Positions 34,511 through 42,499 of a DNA stretch of 42,499 nucleotides are shown here, piece by piece. This stretch comes from Ignavibacteria bacterium CG1_02_37_35 (lineage in GTDB: Bacteria > Bacteroidota > Ignavibacteria > Ignavibacteriales > Ignavibacteriaceae). The notes below the pieces were generated by a model that was not told the DNA's origin, made no database searches, and saw nothing but the letters and a program-made list of their open reading frames with translations. Location of the stretch: contig MNVA01000098.1 of assembly GCA_001871325.1 (NCBI GenBank), forward strand, positions 1-42,499, given 5' to 3'. Every line of letters begins with the position of its first letter. The first letter of the stretch is position 1. The translations under genes were made by a program, and so were the position numbers.

Positions 34511-35089
34511 ATGAATTTCAATTTTAGTCAAACTTTAGTAATAGTATTCGTGTTAATGGCGGCTATTTCATCACAAGCCCAAAAAGATAAAAAACCCCGT
34601 CCAAGTTTGAAAGCCAGTGTTGCTCAAACAATTGGAATTGACACCGATATTGTTATTGATTTTAGCAGGCCTGGTGTTAAAGGCAGAAAGATTTGGGGAG
34701 ATGTTGTTCCTTTCGGATTAGCCCCGGGAAATAAGTATTCAAAGGAACAACCATTTCCATGGAGAGGCGGTGCAAATGAAAATACTACGATCTCTTTTAG
34801 CAAAGATGTCGTGGTCAATGGTAATAAATTAGCCGCAGGAAAATACAGTCTCCATTTCATCCCTTCGGAGAAAGAATGGATATTAATATTTAACAAGAAC
34901 AGCGCTCTTTGGGGGAGCTATCTTTATAATAAAGATGAAGACGCACTTCGGATCACGGTAAACCCTGTCGAAGCTCCATTTCAAGAATGGTTGATTTATG
35001 GATTTGATAATTTGGCAGGTAATTCCACAACTGCTTTTCTTCAATGGGAAGAACTTAAAGTGCCGTTCAACATTTCAACAGCGGAATAA
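34511..35089 (+). CDS. Secreted DUF2911 protein
   Basis: A 192-residue secreted protein of the DUF2911 family, function unknown. A signal peptide (FSQTLVIVFVLMAAISSQA) is followed by the DUF2911 blocks: RPSLKASVAQTIG, VIDFSRPGVKGRKIWGDVVP, FGLAPGNKY, PWRGGANENTTISFSKDV and AAGKYSLHFIPSEKEW. The track starts at 34460, but AGGAG lies just before the ATG at 34511, which begins the signal peptide. It is upstream of the PIG-L gene on the same strand, separated by a hairpin, so it may be a separate unit. The family's beta-sandwich fold is known only from prediction as far as I recall. Confidence 0.85.
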   Translation: MNFNFSQTLVIVFVLMAAISSQAQKDKKPRPSLKASVAQTIGIDTDIVIDFSRPGVKGRKIWGDVVPFGLAPGNKYSKEQPFPWRGGANENTTISFSKDVVVNGNKLAAGKYSLHFIPSEKEWILIFNKNSALWGSYLYNKDEDALRITVNPVEAPFQEWLIYGFDNLAGNSTTAFLQWEELKVPFNISTAE

Positions 35090-35129
35090 TTTTTTCTCTC
35101 AAACTTGTTCGGGCATCCCCGGTTCCGGG

Positions 35130-35191
35130 ATCAATCTCTTTTATCTGAGAATCGAAAATAATTCATCCCCGTTCATATAAAAGAGATTGAT
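35130..35191. repeat. 15-bp perfect inverted repeat, possible terminator
   Basis: ATCAATCTCTTTTAT (35130-35144) and ATAAAAGAGATTGAT (35177-35191) are exact reverse complements with a 32-nt loop, followed by ATTTTTC. A second small palindrome, CCCGGTTCCGGG, lies just before. It separates the DUF2911 gene from the PIG-L gene and could end transcription of the former. Confidence 0.65.
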
Positions 35192-35245
35192 ATTTTTCTA
35201 TGGGATTCAGCGTAAGTTTTTTTTAATTCCAAAATCGGAAATAAT

Positions 35246-37735
35246 ATGGATAAATTCCTCAAGAGCATCTTCTCTTGTTCTTTAGTGCTTTCGTTTTTTT
35301 TTAGAATCAATATAGATGCACAGCCGGTACAAACACAAAACTCTTCAGAAATCCGCTTAGCACTTGAAAAACTAAATGTGCTGGGCAGTGTCTTATATAT
35401 AGCTGCGCACCCGGACGACGAAAATACCGGACTGATGGCATTTCTCTCTAAGGGAAGAAAGTTCCGAACGGCGTATCTTTCGCTCACAAGAGGAGACGGT
35501 GGTCAAAATTTGATTGGTTCGGAAAAAGGAAGTGAGATTGGCATTATCCGCACTCAGGAATTATTGCAGGCAAGAAGTCTGGACGGCGCTGAACAATATT
35601 TTACTCGCGCAGTGGATTTTGGTTTTTCAAAATCACCTGAAGAATCTTTCAATTTTTGGGAAAAGGAGAAAATCCTCTCGGATATCGTTTGGGTTATTAG
35701 AAATTATAAACCGGATGTAATTATCACCCGGTTTCCTCCCGCTGGAAACGGAGGACACGGCCATCATACAGCTTCTGCCTCACTTGCATTGGAAGCATTT
35801 ACGGCAGCGGCAGATACGCAGAGATTCACTGAACAATTAAAATATGTTCAACCATGGAAATCAAAAAGGATATTTTGGAATAGTTGGCGGCCAGGTCAAA
35901 ACGAAATAGATCAATTACTCAAAGTGGATACCGGACAATTTAATTTCTTGCTCGGGAAATCTTACACGGAAATCGCAGCCGAAAGTCGTTCGATGCATAA
36001 GAGTCAAGGTTTTGGAGTAACCGCATCCCGGACACCACGTATAGAGTATTTCCAGTTCATTGAAGGAGATGCAGCTAAGACCAATCTTTTTGAAGAAGTT
36101 AATACAACCTGGGACAGAATTAAGCATGGAGAAAAAATCGGGAAGCAAATCAATGAAATTCTACAATTATTTGATTTCCACGATCCGTCAAAGTCATTAC
36201 CAAAGCTGATAGAACTCTATGCTGTTATAGATAAAATTGAAAACAATTACTGGGTTGACATCAAACGGAAGGAACTGTTAAGCATAATCCAATCTTGTGC
36301 AGGCTTGTGGATGGAATCGCTCTCTTCAGATTATTCCGCTGCTCCCGGGGATGAGGTAAATGTAAAAACCATGCTTGTTAATAGATCGGAAAATATATTC
36401 AAAATAAAAAAGATTGAATTCCCATCTATTCCATCTGACACTGTCATGAATAATAAACTCGAACAGGATCAGCTCTTTACGATCGAGAGTAAAATTAAGA
36501 TACCCGATTCATACCCGATTTCTCAGCCCTATTGGCTTGTGAAAGAACCAACTAAGGGCTCGTTCACCATTTTGGATCAACAAAAAATTGGCAAAGCGGA
36601 GAATGATTTTTCAATACCAGTTAATATTTACGTCAGCTATGGTAGTGTAGATTTGGTATTTTCGATTCCACTACGCTACCGGTGGAACGATAGAGTTGAT
36701 GGAGAACATTACAGACCTTTTGAAGTATGTCCGCCGGTAATCGCAAATTTAAACGGGAAGGTAGCAATATTCCCCGATGAAAAAACTAAAAATATCCGGA
36801 TCAAATTAAAAAGTTTCAGCCCTAATATCTCCGGTGAGGTTCATTTGCAGACAGATGGTAATTGGAAAGATTCTCCTTACAGCATCCCATTTTCTCTTAA
36901 AAATAAATATGACGAACAGACATACTCATTCAAAATTACTCCACCAAAAAATTCCGGAGTGTCAATGCTAAATGTTGAGTTGAATATTGATGGGAAGACT
37001 TACAATAAATCTTTTGTAGAAATTTTACACGCTTATATCAAACCGCAAGTTTATTTCCCGGAAAGTAAAATTAGTTTAGTTAAACTTGATATTAAAAAAT
37101 TCGATGACAAAATTGGATATATAATGGGTTCGGGTGATGATGTCCCCGAGTGTCTGCAAAACATTGGTTATGATGTTACTTTGCTGAGCGACGAAATGAT
37201 AGAAGAAACCGATTTATCCCAATACCATGCGATCATTACGGGTATCAGAGCTTATAATACACGTGAACGGCTTAAATTCGACCAAACCAAACTTATGGAG
37301 TTTGTAAAAAACGGCGGTACGTTTATCGTACAATATAATGTTCAATCTGGTTTACAGACTGAAAATATTGGTCCATATCCATTTAAACTCGGCAGTGGCC
37401 GAATTACCGTAGAAGAAGCACCGCTAAATTTTGTGAATCCAGAACATCAATTATTAAATTTCCCAAATCAGATTACCTCAACAGATTTTGAAAATTGGGT
37501 TCAGGAAAGAGGTTTGTATTTCGCGGATAAATGGGATGAGAAGTACGAGACAATATTCTCAGGACACGACCCTGGTGAAAAGGATTTAACCGGGGGAACT
37601 TTATTTACGCATTACGGGAAAGGCATTTTTATTTTTTCAGGTCTCGCTTGGTTCCGTCAACTGCCGGCAGGTGTTCCAGGCGCTTATAGACTTTTTGTTA
37701 ATATGATCTCAGCAGGAAAATATGATGGAAAGTAA
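35246..37735 (+). CDS. Large secreted PIG-L family deacetylase with C-terminal GATase-like domain
   Basis: A probable zinc-dependent N-deacetylase acting outside the cytoplasm. After a signal peptide (KFLKSIFSCSLVLSFFFRIN), residues about 40-270 are the PIG-L/LmbE domain, with the metal-binding AAHPDDENTG, LTRGDGGQNLIG and GGHGHHTASA. The middle (about 330-620) is a stretch of beta-sandwich-like sequence of unknown role. The C-terminus (about 625-829) resembles a ThuA/glutamine-amidotransferase-like fold (YHAIITGIRAYNTRE, FVKNGGTFIVQYN, GKGIFIFSGLAWFRQ). PIG-L proteins of this large type are common in Bacteroidetes-like bacteria; their substrate is unknown. The end overlaps a 49-aa membrane protein gene by 14 nt, and a sodium symporter follows, hinting at a salvage pathway for an acetylated sugar. 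No strong ribosome binding site is seen. Confidence 0.88.
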   Translation: MDKFLKSIFSCSLVLSFFFRINIDAQPVQTQNSSEIRLALEKLNVLGSVLYIAAHPDDENTGLMAFLSKGRKFRTAYLSLTRGDGGQNLIGSEKGSEIGIIRTQELLQARSLDGAEQYFTRAVDFGFSKSPEESFNFWEKEKILSDIVWVIRNYKPDVIITRFPPAGNGGHGHHTASASLALEAFTAAADTQRFTEQLKYVQPWKSKRIFWNSWRPGQNEIDQLLKVDTGQFNFLLGKSYTEIAAESRSMHKSQGFGVTASRTPRIEYFQFIEGDAAKTNLFEEVNTTWDRIKHGEKIGKQINEILQLFDFHDPSKSLPKLIELYAVIDKIENNYWVDIKRKELLSIIQSCAGLWMESLSSDYSAAPGDEVNVKTMLVNRSENIFKIKKIEFPSIPSDTVMNNKLEQDQLFTIESKIKIPDSYPISQPYWLVKEPTKGSFTILDQQKIGKAENDFSIPVNIYVSYGSVDLVFSIPLRYRWNDRVDGEHYRPFEVCPPVIANLNGKVAIFPDEKTKNIRIKLKSFSPNISGEVHLQTDGNWKDSPYSIPFSLKNKYDEQTYSFKITPPKNSGVSMLNVELNIDGKTYNKSFVEILHAYIKPQVYFPESKISLVKLDIKKFDDKIGYIMGSGDDVPECLQNIGYDVTLLSDEMIEETDLSQYHAIITGIRAYNTRERLKFDQTKLMEFVKNGGTFIVQYNVQSGLQTENIGPYPFKLGSGRITVEEAPLNFVNPEHQLLNFPNQITSTDFENWVQERGLYFADKWDEKYETIFSGHDPGEKDLTGGTLFTHYGKGIFIFSGLAWFRQLPAGVPGAYRLFVNMISAGKYDGK

Positions 37736-37871
37736 TAAGCACAAAGATGAAAACATGTGGGAGGAGAAACCCCCATTTCTATCATCATGGAAACGGCTAT
37801 ATTCGATCGTCTTTCTCAATCTTGTAATTCTTGTTCTACTGTTTTATCTTTTTACAAAAATTTTTAGTTGA
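37722..37871 (+). CDS. Small single-pass membrane protein (49 aa), not in the ORF track
   Basis: The frame opens with two ATGs (37722 and 37725) inside the last codons of the PIG-L gene and ends with TGA at 37871. A charged, hydrophilic N-terminus ends in WEEKPPFLSSWKRLY and is followed by one clear membrane segment (SIVFLNLVILVLLFYLF) and a short basic end. GCAGGAAA upstream gives a weak ribosome binding site. The overlap with PIG-L and the 40-nt distance to the symporter suggest it is translated with them and may be a small accessory of the transporter. That role is inferred; I do not recognise a named family. Confidence 0.7.
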   Translation: MMESNKHKDENMWEEKPPFLSSWKRLYSIVFLNLVILVLLFYLFTKIFS

Positions 37872-37911
37872 ATAGATCAGTTAATTTCCCTATGTCTAAT
37901 ACAGAACACTA

Positions 37912-39609
37912 ATGAGTTTGTTTGATTGGGTTGTCCTCGGAAGTTTTCTTGCGTTCGTAGTTCTATATGGAATGTGGAAAACTCGCGGTAAAAAAAATAT
38001 TCAGGATTTTCTTCTTGCAAACAAGACAACTCCGTGGTACACCGTAACCCTCTCCATTATGGCAACCCAAGCGAGCGCAATTACATTTCTTTCAACTCCG
38101 GGACAAGCATATGTAGATGGAATGAGGTTCGTTCAGTTTTATCTCGGGCTCCCGTTGGCGATGATTATTTTATCTGTAACAGCAGTTCCATTATTTCACA
38201 ATTTAAAAGTTTATACAGCGTATGAATACCTCGAACAGAGATTTGATTTAAAAAATCGCCTGTTAGGAAGTGTTTTGTTTTTGATTCAGCGCGGACTCGC
38301 AGCGGGGTTCACCATTCTCGCTCCTTCGTTAATCGTCTCTATTTTACTCGGCTGGGATGTCCAACTCACCGTTTTAATTACAGGAATTCTGGTCGTTCTC
38401 TACACCGCATCGGGTGGCACCGATGCTGTTAATAAAACACATCTGATGCAGATGCTGATAATTACGGTGGGAATGGGTACCGCATTTTTCATGATCATTT
38501 ATTCCCTTCCGAAGGATATTTCATTTTTGGACGCAACAAAAATCGCAGGCAAAATGGGGAAGCTGAATGCCATCACCTTCGATTTTGATTGGAAGGATAG
38601 ATATAATTTTTGGACGGGGTTGATCGGGGGAACATTTCTCGCGTTATCATATTTTGGTACCGATCAGTCTCAAGTTCAGCGGTATCTTTCCGGTAAATCA
38701 ATTGCGCAGAGCCGCATTGGACTGCTTGCAAACGGAGTAATTAAAATACCGATGCAGTTCGGCATTTTGTTTTTAGGTGCGATGGTTTTTGTCTTTTATC
38801 AGTTTGCGCTTCCCCCTCTCTTTTTCAATTCTGTTGAGACAACTAATGTGAAGAAAAGCGCCTATGCTTCGGAGTATCAAATACTGGAAAATAAATATGA
38901 AGTGATTCACAATGAAAAGCAGGCAAAGATTAGAGAGATGCTGGACGCTGATAAGAAAAATGACAAAATTAAATTTAGCGAGGCTGCCGAATCTGTTAAT
39001 AGATCTAAAAAAAATGCATTGGAAATTAGAAAAGAGGCTGCCGGATTAATTAAAAAAGCAAATCCCGGTGCTGACACAAATGACACCAATTTTATCTTTC
39101 TCACATTTGTTGTAAATATTCTGCCCGCCGGACTAATTGGTCTAATCCTTGCGGCGATATTTTCCGCATCAATGTCATCAACATCTGCGGAACTAAATGC
39201 ACTCGCTTCAACTACCGTTGTTGATATTTATAAACGGATGATCAAACCAGAGGGTACGGAGAGACATTACGTGATGGTATCAAAACTAAGCACGATCTTT
39301 TGGGGATTTTATGCAATTTCGTTTGCTCTTTTTGCAAACCGTATGGGTTCGTTAATAGAGGCAGTTAATATTTTAGGATCACTTTTTTATGGGACGATCC
39401 TGGGAATATTTTTAATTGCATTTTATTTCAAGAAGATCGGAGGGAGCGCTACATTTTATTCTGCACTCGCTGCGGAATTGGTTGTGATAGGCTGTTTTTT
39501 CTTTACAGATATTCCGTATCTCTGGTACAATGTAATTGGATGCGTTTTGCTTATTCTTCTGGCTCATCTGGTTCATCCATTTGTCAAAAAGCTATCGCGG
39601 CCGCTTTAA
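37912..39609 (+). CDS. Sodium:solute symporter family protein
   Basis: An SSS/SglT-type transporter that would import a sugar or other organic solute with Na+. The 565-residue protein has about 13-14 membrane segments. The first includes DWVVLGSFLAFVVLYGMW, then FLLANKTTPWYTVTLSIMAT and the SSS signature region ASAITFLSTPGQAYVDGMRF. GTFLALSYFGTDQSQVQRYL is the conserved sodium-site and substrate helix, and ASMSSTSAELNALASTTVVD carries the second sodium-site Ser residues. A charged insertion (about 310-385), with DADKKNDKIKFSEAAESVN, interrupts the membrane core and is predicted to be a soluble helical loop. It lies in an operon with PIG-L and the 49-aa protein, so its substrate may relate to the deacetylase product. 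Confidence 0.9.
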   Translation: MSLFDWVVLGSFLAFVVLYGMWKTRGKKNIQDFLLANKTTPWYTVTLSIMATQASAITFLSTPGQAYVDGMRFVQFYLGLPLAMIILSVTAVPLFHNLKVYTAYEYLEQRFDLKNRLLGSVLFLIQRGLAAGFTILAPSLIVSILLGWDVQLTVLITGILVVLYTASGGTDAVNKTHLMQMLIITVGMGTAFFMIIYSLPKDISFLDATKIAGKMGKLNAITFDFDWKDRYNFWTGLIGGTFLALSYFGTDQSQVQRYLSGKSIAQSRIGLLANGVIKIPMQFGILFLGAMVFVFYQFALPPLFFNSVETTNVKKSAYASEYQILENKYEVIHNEKQAKIREMLDADKKNDKIKFSEAAESVNRSKKNALEIRKEAAGLIKKANPGADTNDTNFIFLTFVVNILPAGLIGLILAAIFSASMSSTSAELNALASTTVVDIYKRMIKPEGTERHYVMVSKLSTIFWGFYAISFALFANRMGSLIEAVNILGSLFYGTILGIFLIAFYFKKIGGSATFYSALAAELVVIGCFFFTDIPYLWYNVIGCVLLILLAHLVHPFVKKLSRPL

Positions 39610-39756
39610 TTCTATCAGAAATTATTCATTGTTAGCGAGGATATTTCTTCTATTACGGAGAAGCCAGAACTAAAAATAAAGAATGAAGAGTGAACAAGAA
39701 CTTTTGAAGGATAAGCGATAAAATCATTCCGACAAATTTGGACGATTTTGTTTATC

Positions 39757-39810
39757 ATTCCGCTTTAGCGGAATTTGTTCGTGCAGCACTAACCATTTAT
39801 GGTTGTGCTG
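39757..39810. repeat. Two consecutive hairpins downstream of the symporter gene
   Basis: The first is ATTCCGC-TTTA-GCGGAAT (39757-39774). The second pairs CAGCAC...AACCA with TGGTTGTGCTG (39784-39810), with one bulged T. They lie in the 465-nt gap between the symporter and the amylase, which otherwise shows no gene. They could end both convergent transcripts, although U-runs are weak, or belong to an intergenic repeat family. Confidence 0.65.
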
Positions 39811-40073
39811 AATTAGAAATGCACTATTCAATTATCGTTATCATATTAGCGTTGACAATTCTTTAATCGCCCCTTCCCACATTCCCGTGAGTGGATTTCA
39901 CAATTTGAATAAAATATCTACAACACTCTACCCAATTAAGTTGATCTTGCCTTTCCTCAAGTCGAGATAGTGAAAAATAGTATTTGAAGAAATGGTATAA
40001 TAAGCCCGCCTTCTTTGAAATATCACTTAATCAAAGAACTAAAGTTTGTTAGCAAACACTTTTAGACTTTTTG

Positions 40074-42479
40074 CTACTTTAGTTTCAAAACCCTCCAACC
40101 GGTTCCATCAATTTTAATTTTGAACGAATTCCCCTGCGCGGAAATATTTTCATTTGTATTAATATCATTCAGCAATTCTGTTTCATAAATTGTGGGAAGT
40201 TGAACAATTACCTCCTGCTTTTCCGTCTCTTTATTTAGAATGACCAAAAGTTTCTCATTGGCATCGCAACGCAAGTATGCGTAAATTTTATCGTTTGCTA
40301 ATACGGTTTGGAAATCACCATAACGTAACGCTGGATGATATTTTCTCATCTTAACGATACTGCATGTTCTATTCAGCATTTGTTTTTCAAACTCATTTAA
40401 CTGATTGTCAAACCGCATAAAACGGCGATTATCCGGGTCATCGGCTCCGGTCATTCCGAATTCGGAACCGTAATAAATAACCGGTAAACCGGGAATGGTA
40501 AACATAAAAGCGTAAAACAATTCTGCTTTTCTATAACTCGAAGGATGAATAACAGTGGGAGGATTTGTCCACGCTAACTCGCGCATATCAACGCCCTGCT
40601 TGGCAACAGCGCTGTCCGCGTAAGCCATAAATCTAACTTTATCGTGGCTGTCCATAATATTTCCCATCAGATGATGCACGCCGAAAGTTTCAAATGATTT
40701 TTTCAAAGTATAATCAAGCGAAACAAAAGATCGTTCTTTTTCCAGGAAAATTGGGATTGCAGAATAAGAAAGATTGAAATCGAACTGAGCGCTTAACTGT
40801 CCGTTGTTAACATAAGAACCCACAAGTTCATTGCTGCCAAAAGTTTCGCCGATCTGATAAACTTTTTTGTTTCCCGGAGTTTCGATTTCTTCTTTCAAAG
40901 TTCGTGTAAGTTCGCGCCAGAATTCATTCGGAACATGTTTTACAGCGTCGTGTCTAAATCCATCAGCGCCGCTTTCCTTCAACCACCAAATTGCGTTTTG
41001 TGCCATCCATTTAATGGGCGCATCCGTTTTTGTGTAATCGAATGAAGGCATGTATGGCTCAAACCAGGTGGTTAAACGATACTCATCCCATAAGCGAAGA
41101 TTTTTTCTTCCATCGGGTAAATCTAACGTTCCAAACCAATCGGGATGTTCTTTAAAAATCGGATTTTCAAGATGAACATGATGTGCTACAACATCAAGCA
41201 AAACTTTTATTCCATGTTGATGCGCGGTTGTAACAAGTTCATTCAATTTTTTTATCGTCCCGAATTTTTCTTCGGCGGCAAAGTTATTTACGGGCCAATA
41301 ACCATGATACCCTGAAAACCACCGATACGGTTTAGGCGACTCGCGGTAGGCAACATTAGGATTATCATAAACCGGTGAAACCCAAATAACATTTATTCCT
41401 AATTCATCAAAATATCCTTCATCGATTTTGTTTATTATTCCTTGGAAATCTCCGCCTTGATAATTTGCCTGCCATGCTAACGAATCATGTTTTACGGGAA
41501 TATTATTGCTCTTATCGCCGTCATTAAACCGATCTACCATGATAGAATAAATGGAGCCGTCATACCAAGATGAAAAACCATTTTTTGTACCCGAAGTTTT
41601 TCCATTGGTAAAAAAGACCGACTGAATATTCGAATTTTTACCGGCTATAGAAATCAGCATACGAAAAATTTGATTCCCCTTCATGTCTTTTGTAGAAAGT
41701 GATACATCAATTTTATTCCTGGAAATTTTTATTGCGCGCGGTGGTACTAATTGATTATGTAACAAAGCAAAAATATTCGATTTAGAAATCTTACTCCCCT
41801 TCCCATCCTGTTCAAAATAAAACGATAGATTAGTTTCATTCGGCTTTTCGGTTTTACCGAGAATGTGAAGATATGTTTTCCCTGAACTTTTTTCCGTGAT
41901 TCTCAAAACGGAGTTGAAGCCGTCAAATCCGGTTGGAACGGTTTCTTTATTTTCCGGATCAATAATGTCTTTTCCATCGACTGAGAATTTGTAAAAATAA
42001 TTACCAGGCTCAAGATTTATAGTCGCTTCATAAATTCTGCTGTTTCCCCTTTCAATTAAAGGATTTGCTTGCCGGTTCCAATTGTTAAAACTTCCGATAA
42101 CAACAACGTTTGATGGTTTACCTTCCGGTTTATACCGGAATGTATGACTTTGTAATTCTTTCTTTTGGTTCTGCAACAATAATGGAATAACATAATTTTT
42201 ATTATTAAAAGTGAAACCGAGTAAACTCAAACCTTTAAAAGATTTCTTCGGCTGAAGAACAAGTTTCTTTGTTGATTTATCAAACGAAAAACTTACATCC
42301 TTGTTTGCTGAAAAGGTTAGATTATAATTTTTAGCATAAAACAGATCGCTCACCAATATTGTGTCGCTCACTCCGGCGGTTAGTTTTACCGGTTCAATTA
42401 AATCGGATATTTCCTGAGCCTGAATTGTTTGAAGAAAAAGTAAACTAAGAAATATTTTTACTAGAAATTTTGAAAACAT
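40074..42479 (-). CDS. Secreted GH13 alpha-amylase-family enzyme with CBM48-like domain
   Basis: Hydrolyses alpha-1,4-glucans or cyclodextrins, probably in the periplasm. A signal peptide (FSKFLVKIFLSLLFLQTIQA) precedes an N-terminal beta domain. A CBM48/E-set-like domain follows (VVVIGSFNNWNRQANPL, YFYKFSVDGKDI), then another beta region and the GH13 barrel (about 310-715). Catalytic residues are the Asp in GADGFRHDAVKHV, the Glu in QIGETFGSNEL and the Asp in NIMDSHDKVRF. Region I reads LLDVVAHHV, with His where Asn is usual. A C-terminal beta domain ends the 801-residue protein. The track starts at 42494, but GGAG lies before the ATG at 42479, which begins the signal peptide. The neopullulanase/cyclomaltodextrinase branch is likely. 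No T9SS sorting domain is present. Confidence 0.9.
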   Translation of the reverse strand: MFSKFLVKIFLSLLFLQTIQAQEISDLIEPVKLTAGVSDTILVSDLFYAKNYNLTFSANKDVSFSFDKSTKKLVLQPKKSFKGLSLLGFTFNNKNYVIPLLLQNQKKELQSHTFRYKPEGKPSNVVVIGSFNNWNRQANPLIERGNSRIYEATINLEPGNYFYKFSVDGKDIIDPENKETVPTGFDGFNSVLRITEKSSGKTYLHILGKTEKPNETNLSFYFEQDGKGSKISKSNIFALLHNQLVPPRAIKISRNKIDVSLSTKDMKGNQIFRMLISIAGKNSNIQSVFFTNGKTSGTKNGFSSWYDGSIYSIMVDRFNDGDKSNNIPVKHDSLAWQANYQGGDFQGIINKIDEGYFDELGINVIWVSPVYDNPNVAYRESPKPYRWFSGYHGYWPVNNFAAEEKFGTIKKLNELVTTAHQHGIKVLLDVVAHHVHLENPIFKEHPDWFGTLDLPDGRKNLRLWDEYRLTTWFEPYMPSFDYTKTDAPIKWMAQNAIWWLKESGADGFRHDAVKHVPNEFWRELTRTLKEEIETPGNKKVYQIGETFGSNELVGSYVNNGQLSAQFDFNLSYSAIPIFLEKERSFVSLDYTLKKSFETFGVHHLMGNIMDSHDKVRFMAYADSAVAKQGVDMRELAWTNPPTVIHPSSYRKAELFYAFMFTIPGLPVIYYGSEFGMTGADDPDNRRFMRFDNQLNEFEKQMLNRTCSIVKMRKYHPALRYGDFQTVLANDKIYAYLRCDANEKLLVILNKETEKQEVIVQLPTIYETELLNDINTNENISAQGNSFKIKIDGTGWRVLKLK

Positions 42480-42499
42480 AAATTCTCCACACATTTTTT

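Overview
The window looks like a piece of an Ignavibacteria-type genome (Bacteroidetes/Chlorobi group). The main evidence is a set of secreted proteins ending in a type IX secretion (T9SS) sorting domain of the NYPNPFNPST ... SGIYFYQL ... GDFIQTKKMIFLK kind, together with AT-rich DNA. The taxonomic call is an inference from these domains. No T9SS machinery gene, rRNA, CRISPR array or recognisable transposase is present.

Region 1 (about 1-17.0 kb) is a pectin and acidic-polysaccharide utilisation locus. On the minus strand it holds a GH144/PF10091-type glucanase with a sorting domain, a CE8 pectinesterase, a broken secreted protein, a CE12 rhamnogalacturonan acetylesterase-like protein, a LacI-family regulator, a GH105 unsaturated rhamnogalacturonyl hydrolase, a PL1 pectate lyase with a sorting domain, a second broken secreted protein, and uronate isomerase uxaC. 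On the plus strand it holds tagaturonate/fructuronate epimerase uxaE and kduI. Together they would de-esterify pectin, cleave it by beta-elimination, remove unsaturated uronic acid ends and start uronate catabolism. No SusC/SusD pair, uronate transporter, kduD, uxuA or uxuB lies in the window. Two genes here are cut short, and the end of a T9SS sorting domain is still readable just downstream in another frame.

Region 2 (17.5-25.8 kb) is mostly housekeeping. On the minus strand are aroA, trmH, a solitary hicB-like gene, deoC, folD and a ymdB-type phosphodiesterase. On the plus strand are a DnaQ-type exonuclease fused to a UvrC-like GIY-YIG half, and a degenerate receiver-GAF protein. The gap from 19.65 to 20.16 kb is filled with inverted repeats.

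Region 3 (25.8-30.6 kb) is a visibly more AT-rich block. It carries a possible 52-aa ORF, a secreted unknown, a matrixin-like metalloprotease with a beta-helix and a sorting domain, and a lysozyme-fold protein. A direct repeat of about 80 nt lies on each side of it.

Region 4 (30.6-42.5 kb) holds an M1-family peptidase, an MmcQ/YjbR protein and rsmI in a tight plus-strand run. A tRNA-Val(UAC) follows on the minus strand with its own promoter-like and terminator-like sequences. Then come a DUF2911 protein, a large secreted PIG-L protein, an unlisted 49-aa membrane protein overlapping its end, a sodium:solute symporter, and a minus-strand secreted GH13 amylase at the window edge.

I found no clearly new biological system. 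The best leads are the two deletion-like truncations that leave orphan sorting-domain ends, a duplicated YPW module attached to pectin enzymes, the AT-rich block between direct repeats, a terminator-like hairpin inside a signal-peptide coding sequence, and the 49-aa protein between PIG-L and the symporter.
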